NCBI GenBank assembly: GCA_025765615.1
Contig: JAIVFJ010000131.1
Span: 1-64,000 of the forward strand
Direction: 5' to 3'
DNA length: 64,000 bases
Source of the DNA: Zopfochytrium polystomum
Lineage: Eukaryota > Chytridiomycota > Chytridiomycetes > Chytridiales > Chytridiaceae
The number at the start of each line of letters is the position of its first letter. Within the stretch, counting starts at the first letter, position 1. The notes beneath the pieces are model-generated. The model ran no database searches. It was not told the origin of the DNA and saw nothing but the letters and a program-made list of their open reading frames with translations. The position numbers and the translations under genes are program-made. This document shows, one piece after another, positions 1-12,228 of this stretch.

Positions 1-2189
1 GGTGTGTTCGTGCTCACACACTCCTCGGTCGGCCCGACCATCCCCAACAAAAACATATATTTAGACTGCAACACCCGGGACCTGACGTACGTCGGAACGC
101 TTCTGGCCGAGCACTCGAAAGGTAAGGCATAGCGGTGGTCGATGCCGGAGGTCGGAATCATTCACACTCCTTTGGGCCGACAATCTCCACCTTACTCTCC
201 TTCGAAATCCCTTCAGACGGAAAGAAGCTGGGATTCCGCGTGCTTCAGCTCGCGTCGTCCATGGGCGATATGGATGCAGAGTTTAAAGTTGCGCACATGC
301 TGTCAGTAGGTGAGATCCCTCCCGTTCCGCTAGAACCACCTTGAACTTCGGGACGACCCAGCAATCGCCGCTTTCCCTTAACGTTTTTTATTTGTTTGTG
401 CGTCACCTCCATGTTAAATTCTTGCACCTCCGTAACCTAAGGATTCGAAGGCCAACCGCGCGACGTGAAGCTGTCCGTGCGATTGCTGGAGCAGCTGGCC
501 GGGCGGGATCACCCTCTTTCGCAGTACATCCTCGGCATGCGACTCATCAAGAACGAACGGCAAGCCGAAGGTGTCGTGCTCATTGAAAAGGCGGCCAGCG
601 CTGGCCATCCTACCGCTTGTACGCAGATGGGTGCGTTATTTTCTGATTTTTTCCTTTATTTCGGGCTGCAGAAAGACAATGGCCGGCTCATTTTTTTCGC
701 GCTTTTCCCCTCCTTTGCATCGATGTTGTAAGGTCACATGTACAAATCTGGAATCTTTGTGGAAAGAGACCCCCGGAAGGCGTTGGAGTTTCTTGAAAGG
801 GCGGCTGCCGCTGGTACGTTGATATTTTTTTGTCTTTACCACGGACTCTCTGCCCGTTCGTGTTCGCGCACGTCAGCCCAGGCGGGCCTGCGTCGGTGCC
901 AACGCTTGGTGAATCGTCACTGGCAGGCAGCGGGTTGGTCTCCGCCTACATCTGCAAAGCCAGTGCTGATGATGTGGTGAACCTCCGGCCGCAGGTCCAG
1001 CTCATTTGCTAGTGCGACAAATAGGCACTCCCAACAAGCTCCTCTCTCCCTTTTGATCTCACCAAGTGGCCGGCAGACAATTTGTAATCACGTGTGGGCT
1101 TAACGATCGGGGCCAAACCAGTGTGAAGACTCGAGTCTGGAGATGGTTCGGAGATTGTAAAGACTAAGAGGAAACCGAGGCTCAAATTTGTAGAGGGAAG
1201 CACGAAACCACCTTTCGGCTTGAGCTAGAATTTTTCCCCTTTCGCGCAGAATCGCGAGGGTACTATCGCGCTCCCTCTTCAGACGTTGGCCCCAGTTTTT
1301 TCTCCATATCGGATATCTTCTGGCCGTCTCTGGCCTCGAGTCTTGAAACCAGGTTGGCCCTTGATTTAGAGTCCGTCCTCGATGCACTGTTATTCCCTTT
1401 GCAAAGAGACTAAAGAGAGAAACTTTGATTGGGCTGGGGGATCCTTGCTTTCTCCTCATCCTTTAAAACCAACTTTACCCGACCCCCCTCCACTGGCTTT
1501 CCGTATTCGCCGCGTCACCTGACAATGCCATTTCTTCCATTAACGCCCTCTTTCGAAAACAGGCGTTTCTGAGGCCGCCTTTCTCGCTGGAACGCTGTAC
1601 GCATCGGGGGACGGCGTCGAGCGCGACTCGAAACGGGCAATGGACCTGTACCTCAAGGCTGCCAATCAAGGTAAAAGAAGAAACAAACATGCGCTGCCCG
1701 CATACCGAACGCTTGTTGCCCTGACACTTTTGCTACTTCTGGACTAACTTCTCGGCCCCCGCCAACCCCACTCGGAACAACAACCAAGGCCTCGCCGCAG
1801 CCCAGCACAACGTCGCAAGCCTCTACTTCCAAGGCGACCCCGCGGGCGGCGTCCCTCGCGACGTGCACCGCGCCGTCGAGTACTGGTCGATGGCCGCCGA
1901 GCAGAGCATGCCCCTGTCGCTGTTCAACCTCGGCAAGCTGCTGCACGAAGGCTACGCGCCGGCCGCGGGCGAGCCGCCCAGCTGGCGCGTGCGCGTCGAT
2001 AGGAACAGGGCCGCCGCGTACTTGCGCCGCGCGGTCGAGGTCGACGGCGAGAACGGGCCTGTCGGGAAGGAGGCCACGGCTTTGCTGGAGGCCGTGGGGC
2101 GCGCGGAAGGCAGCGCGGCGTCGGCGGCGGACGGAATGAGTTCGAAGGCCAAGCCGGCGGCGGCGGCGGGGTCGTGCGTCGTGCAGTGA
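1..2189 (+). CDS. Sel1-repeat protein with C-terminal CaaX-like motif (5' partial)
   Basis: The gene enters from the left edge, so its start is missing. Exons that join in phase: 1-121, 217-309, 442-630, 733-813, 1563-1670, 1789-2189. All introns are phase 1, and the fourth is long (about 750 bp). The product is built of Sel1-like (SLR) helical repeats, visible as recurring A-x-x-x-G-x-x-Y/L-x-x-G spacing with repeats such as GTLYASGDGVERD and ASLYFQGD, each followed by an alpha helix rich in Ala. Sel1 repeats act as scaffolds for protein complexes. The chain ends in an Ala/Lys tail and the residues CVVQ, which fits a CaaX farnesylation signal. Fungal Skt5/Chs4 proteins (activators of chitin synthase III) combine Sel1 repeats with such a box, but nothing else proves that identity here. 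The function is therefore left open. Confidence 0.8.
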
Positions 2190-2231
2190 TTGACACGAGC
2201 CCTCCATGGGTTATGGCGTGACCCCAGTCCG

Positions 2232-2237
2232 AATAAA
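2232..2237 (+). terminator. Poly(A) signal of the Sel1-repeat gene
   Basis: AATAAA lies 43 bp after the stop codon of the Sel1-repeat gene. Confidence 0.45.
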
Positions 2238-3832
2238 ATCCCGGAGTGACCCCTGAAAACGGAAACAGGAAAACTCTGCTTTAAAACCGCCATTTTAAAA
2301 GTCCCTCGACCTCCGCAACATAACACCCGCCCATCACAGGTGCCAAATCACCCTGGCGCCTGCCTGTCATCGTCCCCTTAATACCTTTCCACCCGCCTGC
2401 ATTTCTCCCGCCTGGCTCGGACGCTGTTGTGCACCCATTCTTTGTTTTTTTCCTTGTGTCCTTCGTCTGTTCCCCGGCTCTTCGGAAGAAAGTCATGCAG
2501 GAATCAGCAGCGTTCGCAGTCGGGGGTGAGGGGGAGCCTGACCCGCCCATCCACGAATCTAGGACGCTGAAGTCCGACTCATTGCCGGCAGGGCTTCGCC
2601 AACCTCACCCACCCGGGCGCGCGGAAACCTCCGAGGTGTGGGACCTCGACGCACGTCCGCCAGCTCGTGAATTATGGGACAGACGTCGGACCCTGGGCAA
2701 TGAACAGTGTGGAACGCTTGCAGTCGCTGCTGCTGCGGAGGCAGGCGTGAGCTGAAATACGAGATCGAGCGCTACCGGTTTTTTTTTTTTTTTTTTGTTT
2801 TTTTTTTTTGAATGGGCCGCGCACAGGAGAAACTTGAAACCTGAAAACCAGTAGTGCAATTTTGTTTTTCGTTTTGAGAAAATATTTGAGGCACCATTGG
2901 AGAAGTTTGTCGACTAAACGTCCTAATTAAGTAATTTACAGTTACTGTATATGCAGTAGTTGGATCTCCAAGTCCCGATAGTCTGACCCCGCAAGGGGTT
3001 GGTTTGTCCTTCATGCACTGTTTCCACCCAAAGCGTCCTGCAGAGCGAATCCTGATTTTGTCGAGTGAAACCCTTTCTCCAGGGATGTACAGAGATCAGA
3101 ACCAATCTCGAATAAGATCAAGCAATGGATCAATTTTGAATGTTGTGCTGTGTTGCCAGGCGGACGCCTTCTGATTCCCTCGTCACAACCTCCTTTGTTT
3201 TCTTCTTCAATACGCTTCCAGCTTTATGCCGACTTTGGCTGGGTATCACATGTAATGGACTTTATTAAACTCTATTGCTTTACGAACTCTGTCAATCTTT
3301 GATTTGCCCGCCCTTCTTTGGACGCACGGCCTTGCACTTTTTTTCGACCGTTATTTCCCTTTTATTTCAACGAGACAGAGCTTCTCTTCCTACACATCCC
3401 CAAGAAAATTACATCGTGCAAGCCTCTCGTTGCTTGCTCCTTCCACCAACAAACGACTTTTAACCCATTTCATTCAGCGCCCAACAAGACTCTTTGCGAG
3501 TCATTAATGAATGAATGAAAAAGAAACACCGTAGAAGAAGGGAAGCGCGGGAGAAAGAAGAACAACAAAACAGAATGCAGCCGGCCAGATGCAGGATGAG
3601 AAGAAAAAAAAAGGATGCTGGGGGGATTTGGTGGCGGGGCTCCAAAAAGAAAAAAAAAGAAGAAAAAAAAAAACAAAAACAACAAAAAAAACTGGATGTG
3701 TGTTTCTTGACAAGTAAAACCGTCCAATACTCCCTTTTTTTCCCTGCCTCGCTTCGCTTCACATGGGGCTGCCCTTCCGTCGCCTCGACCGCATAATTGT
3801 AATGAGCCGCGTCTGCTCGTGGTGGCACCGTT
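2238..3832. other. Intergenic spacer, convergent gene ends
   Basis: No convincing gene. It lies between the 3' ends of the Sel1-repeat gene (+) and the Spp1-like gene (-). It contains T-runs near 2779-2810 and A-rich tracts at 3608-3690. The short open frames are low-complexity or lack coding character. Confidence 0.6.
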
Positions 3833-6093
3833 CTAGCATATCCAACTGGGGGGAGCAGAGGAGTCAAGGGAGGATTTCGGGTTAAGCATCGAGGTGAACA
3901 AGAGGAAGGGGGGAATGCCAACCATCGCGTCCGTCTCCTTTTCGACTTCCTCGACGCGCAGCGTCTCCCAGCCCTCGTGGCGCTTGCACTTGCCCGTCGT
4001 CCAGCACACAAACGGTCGCGCCTCGCTCGCCAGCGCGTCCACGTCCGCGTTCTGCATGTCGCTTAGCAGCGCCTCCGCCGCAGCCGCCGAAGTGTCCGGA
4101 TACTCCTCCTCCTCCTCCTCACCACCCTCCTCTTCGCCGCCGCCACAATCTTCGTCTTCCGCACCGTCGAGAGAACCGGTGTCCTCACCATACGCCGCAT
4201 TTCCCGGGTCTTCGCCGCCTCCTGCCGCGTTATGCCGCCGCCGTCTCCGTCGCCGCCGGCCCCGCCGCCGCCGCTGCCGCCACGCCTTCCACGTCGCAAC
4301 CGCCCACTCGCCGACAATCCGCGCGTCGAACCCGCACACGCTGTCGCCCGAGCCGTCTTCCTCGTCGTCGTCCGCCGCCGCCGCCGCCGCCGTCGCCTCA
4401 CCCGCCGACCCATTCGCCGCCGTCGCCGCCGTCGCCGACGACAGCCGCCGCGCGACCTTGACCGCGGTCTCAACGCGCACGACCCACACCTCGAGTGCGC
4501 GGATGCGGGCGCGGATGCACGCCTCCAGGTCGCGCAAGGTGATCAGGCGAGCGCGGTCGGTGGCCTCGGACCGCTCCGGGTCGTACGCAGCGGCGACCGT
4601 TCCGTTGGTAGCGGCGGCGGCGGTGCGTCGGCGCTCGAGCAGCGCCTGCCGCTCGACCACGTGGCGCCGCGGCAGCGCGTGGCAGCCCAGCGCCCGCGCG
4701 ACGAGGAACCGCGCGAGCGACAGCCCGCACTCGTCTGAGCAGTACCGAGTGCCCGGCCGGCCGGACACCGGCAGCTCGAACGGCAGCCGCTCCCCCGTTG
4801 TCGGGGAGATACCGTTGGATGGCGCGCCGCCGCCGTCGTCCGCGTCGGCGTCGTCTGCGTCGGCCGCGGCGGCCGCCGCGTCGCCGATCGAAGGCACTGG
4901 GGGAAGGTTGGGGTCCGGTATGTACTTCGTGCACGTGCGTGGCGCGGCGTAGTGGTCTTCAGGGTGGGAGGCGACAGGACTGCTGAGTGGGTCTTCGGTC
5001 TTCACGTGATTTGTCGCGGTCGACTGCGATGACGGTGCTGTTGACGGCGCTGTGTTGCTACTGGTGGACGCTGCCGCGGATTTCTCGGCGTACAACGAGG
5101 ACGCGCACCGCTTGCGCCAAACGGCTGCCTTTCCTGTGGCTTGTGTGCACGGATTGCAAAACCAGAGCGCTAGACCGTCAACGTCGTCTTCTTTGACTTC
5201 TGCGCACTTGCCGTGAAACCACTCGTCGCACTGATCGCACTGGGGGTATCGCAGGAAAGATTACAAAGACGAGAAGTATGGAGCGTAAATCCGTTCGTCC
5301 AATGACTGCCGGAGCTTTACACATCTCAGAAGCTGAGAAAGCATCCCTCCGTAGAGATCTTCTCCTCCCTACATATATCGCACACTAACACCACACACAC
5401 AATCGCTCTCTCCCTCGCCCGCACTCTCTGGCTATTCTCTACCTGTATGTAAAATGTCTCGTCGCTGAACGGCTGTCGGCAGTAGCAGTAGAGCTTGTTC
5501 GGATCGTCCGACGACCCGCCGGGGTTCATCGCCTGCGATCCAGACAACTTCGCCCGCTTCGACATTCCGCCCATGGCGGCGAAGCCCCCGCCGCTCTTGG
5601 ATCGTTTCGCTGGTTGCTTAAACCAAAGAAAAAGAATACGTAAAAAGAGGGTCCGCCGGCGATTCAGGGTTTCCGTCGTTTTGTGCGCACGCACGCCCCG
5701 GATGCCGCACCCCCTGGAGCTTTTGTTCTTTCCCTCTCGCATCATTTTACACAATGTGTATCTCCCTCACTCCCGCCTCCAACTTTTCTCTCACTCCCTC
5801 ACCTTTCTGTCGTTTGGGGCAGTCTTCCTCTTTTTCGCGGCTGCCGCCGCGGCTGCGGCCAGCGCTCCAGGACCGACAGCCGAACTGCCAATCGCTGCCG
5901 CCGGTGTCCCATCGATGCCCGACGCATTGTCGTCCGAGCTTGGCGACGCGGTCAACCGCGCAATTGCTGCTGCTGCTGGTGGTGCTGTCGTCGCAGAGTC
6001 GAGGGAAGTAGTTGCGGTAGTCACGGTGGTGGCCGCATCGGCGGATCTGCCGCCGCCGATCTCGTCGTCGTCGTCGTCGTCCTTCATCATCAT
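3833..6093 (-). CDS. SPP1: COMPASS (Set1C) subunit Spp1/CXXC1-like PHD protein
   Basis: Three exons join in phase: 6093-5803, 5616-5443 and 5239-3833. The N-terminus is acidic and Ala-rich, then basic (KKRK and KRSK clusters, a likely nuclear signal). A C4HC3 PHD finger spans the second intron: it starts YCYCRQPFSDETFYIQ and continues CDQCDEWFHGKC...WFCNPC. Downstream the motif RYCSDECG and the segment LARFLVARALG match the conserved C-terminal region of Spp1/CXXC1. A later Cys/His motif (CWTTGKCKRHEGWE) fits the same family. Spp1 reads H3K4me3 through the PHD finger and regulates Set1 methylation in the nucleus. No CXXC zinc finger is seen, as in other fungal Spp1 proteins. The start was put at the three consecutive Met codons near 6093; an upstream in-frame Met exists but adds only repeat-derived sequence. 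The last third holds long Ala/Asp/Glu and Arg runs. Confidence 0.85.
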
Positions 6094-6837
6094 CGTCGTC
6101 CCCCTCGTAATCTCGGCTCCGCTCCACGGCTGCTGGTGGTGTGTGTGTGTGGTGTGTGTGTCCCGAGAGAAAGCGCCTTGACATGGACGCGCCGCCTGTC
6201 TGTCTGTCTGTCTCTCTCTGTCGGCCGGTCTCTCTGCCCGTCCATCCACTGTCCTCGACATTCCAATCCCTGCTTGCTTCCACTTCCACCCGCGTCAAAA
6301 GGTAACCAAGGCGCGATCGGATGCAGACGAACACTGCGCTGCACCCCAGCTGGGCCGATTAATCAATCGCACAGGGTCATGCGATTATTGGCGCACACAG
6401 ATTAAGCCAGATCAAACGAGAGATAGGCGGCATTTCATCTTCCCACCGACGACGGAGGGAAGCAGGAGATTCCAGGGAAGCCCCGACAGAAGGACCCAAT
6501 CGGACCAGTTACTTAGCTTCTTCCTTCTTATTAGAAACTGGAAGAGACTGCGGAATGGACCGTAACCGAGAGTGCGCTCGTCGTGCTTGAGAAGTACGTA
6601 TTACCCACTAGATTGAGCTTAACTACGTTGGCGGTGCGGCTCCCTGGTCAGCACTTAAGTCCTCCTCGCGTTCAGTGGCCACATGCTCCATCATCTGTCA
6701 GGTGCCTTGGCTCAGCCTCGTTCCCAACGACCTAATCGGTGTTAGGGAGCTGCCTTCTCCTTCTCGCCTCCTCAATCGGGCGTTACGACGCGCTGCTGCG
6801 ATCCTGCTGGAGCACAGCGTCGAACAATTCACAAGCC
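6094..6837. other. Spacer upstream of the Spp1-like gene
   Basis: No gene seen. It contains short CTGT/CT microsatellites (6198-6240) and GT-rich runs (6137-6162), and presumably carries the promoter of the Spp1-like gene. Confidence 0.5.
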
Positions 6838-6843
6838 TTTATT
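6838..6843 (-). terminator. Poly(A) signal of the SDR gene
   Basis: TTTATT on the + strand reads AATAAA on the - strand, about 82 bp past the SDR stop codon. Confidence 0.4.
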
Positions 6844-6924
6844 GAGACAGCGTCGTCCAAAAGCAACAAAGAAAGGAAGCAAAACGGAAAAGCGCATTTG
6901 GGCACAGAAAGAAGAGCACCGTCG

Positions 6925-7656
6925 CTAGTACGAGAACGCTAAACCTCCCGAAGCTCCAATGCCCTGCCCCGTGATCCAACGGCTCTTGGGATCCAGCAGG
7001 AACGTGACTGCCGCGGCAACCTCCTCCGGCTTGCCAAACTCTCCAAACGGCGTGAGCTTCGCCGCCATGTCATCGTAGCCCGCGGCCATGTCCGTCTTCG
7101 TGAAGCCCGGCAGCACGGCGTTCACCCTGATCTTGCGCGGGCCGAGCTCCACGGCGAGCGCCCTCGTGTACGCGTCCATCGCCCCCTTGGACGCGGTGTA
7201 GCTGGTATGGTTGGCGAACGGAACGCGCGTGATGGAGGACGCGATGTTGACGATGCTGCCTTCGTTCGGGATGTGCGGGACCGCCGCCGAGGTGACGTAC
7301 ATGAACGACAACACGTTTGCGGCGATGGTTCGCTCGATGGCCGCGAACGGCCCCGTCACGGGCGCCGGCTCGTAGATGCCGGCGTTGTTGACGAGACCCG
7401 TGATCTTGCCGAACTGCGCGACCGTCTCGTCGATCAGCTTGGTCGCGCCTTCCGGGGTCGACACGTCGGCCTGGACCGCGACGACGGCGCCGGCACCGCG
7501 CTGCTTGAGCTCTTCGATGAGGGCTTCGGCCGCGGCCACGGAGGACTTGTAGTTGATGACTAGGGCGGTCGATTTGTCAGTGAGCTGCTTGGCGATGGCG
7601 GCACCGATGCCCTTTGCGGCGCCGGTGATAACAATGACACGATCAAAGGATGACAT
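6925..7656 (-). CDS. Classical short-chain dehydrogenase/reductase
   Basis: A single-exon gene of 243 residues, complete from Met to stop. It is an NAD(P)-dependent oxidoreductase with a Rossmann fold. TGAAKGIG at residues 11-18 is the TGxxxGxG cofactor loop, NNAG is at 90-93, and the catalytic residues are Ser140 with Tyr153-xxx-Lys157. The length is normal for classical SDRs of the FabG-like type. No targeting signal is obvious, so it is probably cytosolic; the substrate cannot be told. It is intronless while most neighbours have introns, and its codon third positions are strongly G/C. Both would fit a gene acquired from bacteria, but many fungal SDRs are also intronless. Confidence 0.92.
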   Translation of the reverse strand: MSSFDRVIVITGAAKGIGAAIAKQLTDKSTALVINYKSSVAAAEALIEELKQRGAGAVVAVQADVSTPEGATKLIDETVAQFGKITGLVNNAGIYEPAPVTGPFAAIERTIAANVLSFMYVTSAAVPHIPNEGSIVNIASSITRVPFANHTSYTASKGAMDAYTRALAVELGPRKIRVNAVLPGFTKTDMAAGYDDMAAKLTPFGEFGKPEEVAAAVTFLLDPKSRWITGQGIGASGGLAFSY

Positions 7657-7787
7657 CGCGTTGAATGTAACGAACGGTAGCTGTGCGGTAACCGAAAGCC
7701 AGCTGGTGAGCCCTTTGAAGGCAGTTGAGGAGATGCGTGTCGACCAGTGAGTGAGTGGAGGAGCATCAGGCAGAACTCTCTCCCATC

Positions 7788-7795
7788 CTTATATA
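7788..7795 (-). promoter_or_regulatory. TATA-like element upstream of the SDR gene
   Basis: The - strand reads TATATAAG about 132 bp before the SDR start codon, a plausible core promoter element. Confidence 0.4.
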
Positions 7796-9780
7796 CATGT
7801 CCTGGTGGGGCGCGTGGATTTGCGGATTGCCAATCATCAAATTCGGCAAAAAGCCGGACAACAATAACATTACAAATTCGTAATGGCGAGAGGTAAACAA
7901 CGCAAAGCGGACGTTTGCAAGCATGCATTGCTTTGATTTGCTTTGCTCTGCTTTGCTTTCTTTGCTTTGCTTTGCTTTGCTTTGCCTGTTTGTTGATAAT
8001 AACCATTAGCCCGAATCTAGCTCACAACTTGTTAACAAAGTCCCCATGTTTTTTTAATTTCTCTCTTCCGCGCGACCTCACCCAGCATGAATGAGCTCAC
8101 AAAAACACTTGAGAAATGCTTTTTTTTTCCTCCCTGATGCTCTCTTCTAGTCTTCCAAAGTCTGCTCAAAAAAGTCTTCGATGGCCGTTGAATTTGGTGA
8201 ATCTTTCGAATGAAATCAATGCTTAGCGTGTTGAACTGGAAGATTTGATTGCCACCCCAGGAGTTGTCACTGGAAAAGAAAAAAAAATTTGTTGTTTGAC
8301 AAGATGAAGGCTGTATGACTTCCAAATCGAAAGGATTCACCGTCGTCGCCGCTAGGACCTCGCTGTCAGGCGTCCATCCCCGTGGCCCCCTCGTGCTGAT
8401 CCAGCTCGGTTAATTTGGACAGGACGAACCGAGCCCAGAGTGGGCTTGAGACTGCTGTTGCGCAGGCGTCCTTGCGCTCCGGCAGCAGTTTTAAAGCGCA
8501 GTTATGTTAGGGGAGTGCTAGGAATGAGGGGGGTTGGAAAGGTTTGTGCCGCTCCTCCTGAAGAAAGAGTGGGATTTTGCATTCTAGGAGCACGTTTTTG
8601 GGCGGGGCTTTTATTCAACTGCTCTTATTCAACCCAACTCTCTTTCGCTTCAATCGTAGTTCATTACATTCCACTCGCTACGAGAATCAAAGTTAGAGAA
8701 AGGAAAGATATCATAAGGGATGTGTGAGATTAAACTCACTCCTTTTACCGACACTGAGCCCGCGGGAAAATGGGAAAAATACTTTAATTTGGCAGCGAAA
8801 TGATACATTAAGGCGTGAGGCAGAGCCTGTCCATCATGCACGCCCGGCAAATGACTAGTCTCTCGATCCTTGGTGAATCATGATAGGGTTTCTATTTTTG
8901 CATGAACCCTACGTGGATTATTTGAGGTGCAGGACAAGGCAGTGATTCAATCTGTTCTTGAACTGCAATCTGCAAAACACACCATTCTCTCCATAGCCAA
9001 TCCTTCACCCAAATATTCGACGGGTGACTCTGCAATGGGCTGACATCCACAGTTCGCAGCCCTCAGATTTCCTGCAAAAAATATCCGAAACTTCCATCGG
9101 CTTAAACCAAATTTGTGTTGGTGGATCTGCTTGCCGAGAAAAAAAAAATAGTTGCAAATGTGAAGCATTGATACAACGTTCGGCGTTCCCGCAAAGGGCG
9201 CTTTTCAATGCAGGCATTCGCGATTTTCCTTCGTTCGGTCTTTTTTTCTTTTTCATTTTTGTTTTGTTTTTTCAGCCTAGTTGCCAGCCCACAACACAAA
9301 GCCTTCTCCTGCCCTTCCCTGCCTTGCCCGGCACGGGTTGCGTGATTCCGCTTCGAGACTTCCATCTACCTTAGCTGTTGCAGAGTCTATTGACAAAAGG
9401 TCTCGAAGGGTTCGAGAGTGCGATGACGGACCAGTTCAGAAGGCCATAGACTCACAAAAAAAAGCACTCACTCACTAACCAGCTGGGTCGAAGGAGGCAG
9501 CCAAACGGACAGAGAAAGAGCGACAGAGAGAGGGAGAGAATGGAAATCTTGTATGCAATGGACACCAAAAAAGTGTTGCTGTAGGGTAAAGCGGGAGAGG
9601 AAAAATAGGCCGAGCGCGGCCCGTACAAAAAAATAAAAGAGGAAAAAAAGCGAAGCGACCACGCTCGAGGCTTGAGGGTTGCAAAAAGAAAAGAACAAAA
9701 AAAACAAAAAAACACCATGAAACAGATCTTTAAAAAAAAAAAAAAAAAAGTAGAGCCAAAACGCAAAAGACAATCTTAGA
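7796..9780. other. Two-kilobase spacer without a recognised gene
   Basis: A TTTGC pentanucleotide-type repeat occupies roughly 7928-7985. A-rich tracts lie at 9700-9755. A 102-codon open frame on the - strand (8340-8032) and a 95-codon frame on the + strand (8440-8727) show no family resemblance I can name and are not called. Confidence 0.5.
7928..7985. repeat. TTTGC-type short tandem repeat
   Basis: Imperfect copies of CTTTG follow one another for about 58 bp upstream of the SDR gene. Confidence 0.7.
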
Positions 9781-12228
9781 TTAAATGGAATCCCGCTTTC
9801 CCTTCTCCTCTAAACTTAACCCTCCCGCCGACACGCTCCGCATCGACGGCGTACTCGACTGCCGTATCGACCCCGAATCCATGCTCGACCCCCTCCGCGA
9901 GTCGTAGTCCCCGTCATCATACTCCCCCGTCTCGATCGACGACGCGTCGCCGTCGGCATCGCCGCCGCCGCCGCCACCCCCGCCCACGGCGATCCCGAGC
10001 CTGCTGCTGATGCCGTCCGTGTACGTCTTCAGGTAGTCCCGCGGCCGCTGCGGGTCGACGCCCGCCGTCAGCTCCTGCGACGAGACGACGATCTCGGTCG
10101 TGCGCTTCTTGTCCAGCCACGGCAGCAGCTTGGACCGCCACTCCGCCATCACGGCCTTGTTGCTGAGGACAAAGATGAAGAGGGAGAAGACGCCCGAGAG
10201 AAGGTGAAGGCTGATGAAGATGACTATCACGAGCTCGGCAGGGATGTTTGCTCTGGGAAATACCAGAAAGAAAGGTAAGCGGGCCCCTCTTTACAACGCG
10301 CAACGATTCTGCGCTGGTACTTACGAGATAATTCTGTAGCATGCAGTCCTCCCGTTCGGGTTGTTCGCGTAAAGGCATTGAACCCATTCGTACACCCAAG
10401 TCGCTCTGACGGGTGAAGTCCGAAGCCCGCCAAAAACGTTGTACAGTGCGCGAAACTGCAAAAACGCTCCAAGAAGGCTGCCCCATGATATTTGGAACAG
10501 GATGGCCATGAAGACGGCACGCCACTGCGTTCGGATTTCGCGACGGATAATGTATCGCTTCTCATCAGTGGTGGGGACAGATTTCCTCGAGTTCGCGATG
10601 GAGTACACCAGAGTCGTTATTTGCATGACCAGGGCGAGTGCCATCACGGCGATTTGCGGTCCGAAGAGATATTCGTACATGTTGTTTGGATTCACGACGC
10701 AGATAAAGCCCTAGAGTCGGGAGCAGGAGGTTTGGAGAAGGAGGGCGTTAAATTAGAAAGCCTTCTCGGCGCAAGGGCTCCAATGAAACACTCTTACCGG
10801 AGATGCTATGATTCCTCGAAGGCTCACGGGGACGGCAGTGTACCCAGCAGCTAGGATCCACACCGCCAAAACGCAGCTGACGATATTTCGTTCAAAAAAC
10901 TGCGACTTCCACACGACGGTTAGGTGGAGATTCGCCAAAATGAGTGCAACCGAGAAAACTATTGCATTCAATCCAAAGGTCACGATGATACCCTAATTTT
11001 CGTTTTGTGGGAGTTACATTTAATGGAGAAGGGGTTGGAGTCAAGGACGGCAGGGAAACAAAACAAGGACGAGACTGGAACCTGCGCGAGGCACCGTGGG
11101 TTCGATTGCTGGGTAGATGCAGAGAATCGGTCATCGCACAAGCTCGCCGAGGGCTGCGGGATGCTCATGATGACGGCAATGCTCTCAACGATGATTGCAA
11201 GGTTCAGTGTAATGACGAAGACTGCGTGTCCCTTCCGCAAACGACGGCTCGGCAGGAACGCAAACGTTAAAATGACGATCAAAGCAGACACAGCCGACGC
11301 GGACGACAGGATCGAGTAGTTGAACTTCCAGAGATTGTCAATGAAGCCCGGTCGTTCCACGTAGAACGCTCCCGGGCAAGGGATGCAGCAGGCCGCGAAG
11401 CACGCTCCGGCTGCCGGTGCGCGCGAGCTGTACTCGAAAGGCGGAGGGCAGGCAGAAGCCGTGGAGTTGCCGTTCGTGACTGGGCTGGCTGATGGGGACG
11501 CTGTTGATGGCGTTGTCACCGTCTTTGTGGTCGAGGCAGTGGTGGAGGACGACACAGTGGCAGCTGACGTGGCAACAGAGTTGGAGGAATTGGTTGCTGC
11601 GCTGACGCTTGTCGTTGCAAGCGCTCCGCTGGTGGAATCGGGTGAAGTGGCTGTGACAGGAATAGATGGCGTGGACGATGGCGCCGATGCACGGAAGAGG
11701 CAGTTCTGATCGTCGACGAGCGGCACCCCTGTGCTGCTGACATCGCACGCCGCTGGTATGGACGATCCATTCAGGAACGGTCCGCACAAGCTGACAAAGT
11801 CTAGGCAGGTCGATTTGCAGGCGAAGGCCAGGTTGTTCGGATCTGGATTGGGCAGAGGGTGGGGTGGAGTGGGGGGGGGGGGGGGGTTGGGATCGATCGT
11901 TTTCGAGCGGGGGTGGTTACTACCTGTCGATCGGACCGAGGCGGGGCAAAGAGGGCAGTATGAACTGAATGATTGATTGAACGTATGTACCTCCGTCGAT
12001 GCACTCAGGGATGTAGTAGCCGCAGAGGTAGGGCAGGGCGATGTTGAGGCAGTCGAGGGACGGGTTTGAGGCGAGGAGGGAGACGAGCATGGGGCTGAGG
12101 GACTGCTGCTCGGCGACGAGGGCGCTCGGCGGCACGAGGACGCCGGCGGGGTCGGGCGAGACGGCGTCGATGAGGGCGTCGCAGAGGGCGAGGCCGCCCG
12201 CCGTGCGGTAGGCGACGCAGGCGGTCAT
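9781..12228 (-). CDS. Frizzled/Smoothened-like receptor with Frizzled CRD (FSL1)
   Basis: Exons that join in phase: 12228-11991, 11842-11082, 10992-10798, 10710-10325 and 10252-9781. The extracellular part has a Frizzled-type cysteine-rich domain: DCLNIALPYLCGYYIPEC in the first exon, then ACKSTCLDFVSLCGPFL in the second. A Ser/Thr-rich stalk follows, then a juxtamembrane motif (CPPPFE...CCIPCPGAF) and seven predicted membrane segments. Segment landmarks include NLHLTVVW (TM3) and RREIRTQWR before FQISW (TM6). The cytoplasmic tail is Gly/Asp/Ser-rich. Frizzled-like receptors bind Wnt-type ligands in animals; ligands of the fungal and amoebozoan members are unknown. The Met at 12228 leaves no signal peptide. 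A hydrophobic stretch read from a Met about 12,440 (MRAISLIVGGVLLLP) could splice in phase to GAAGCAAG before this Met; this is a guess. It pairs with FSL2. Confidence 0.88.

Noticed and set aside
3894..4952. 352-codon Ser/Arg-rich frame on the + strand
   Set aside because: Antisense of the Ala/Asp/Glu-rich last exon of the Spp1-like gene.
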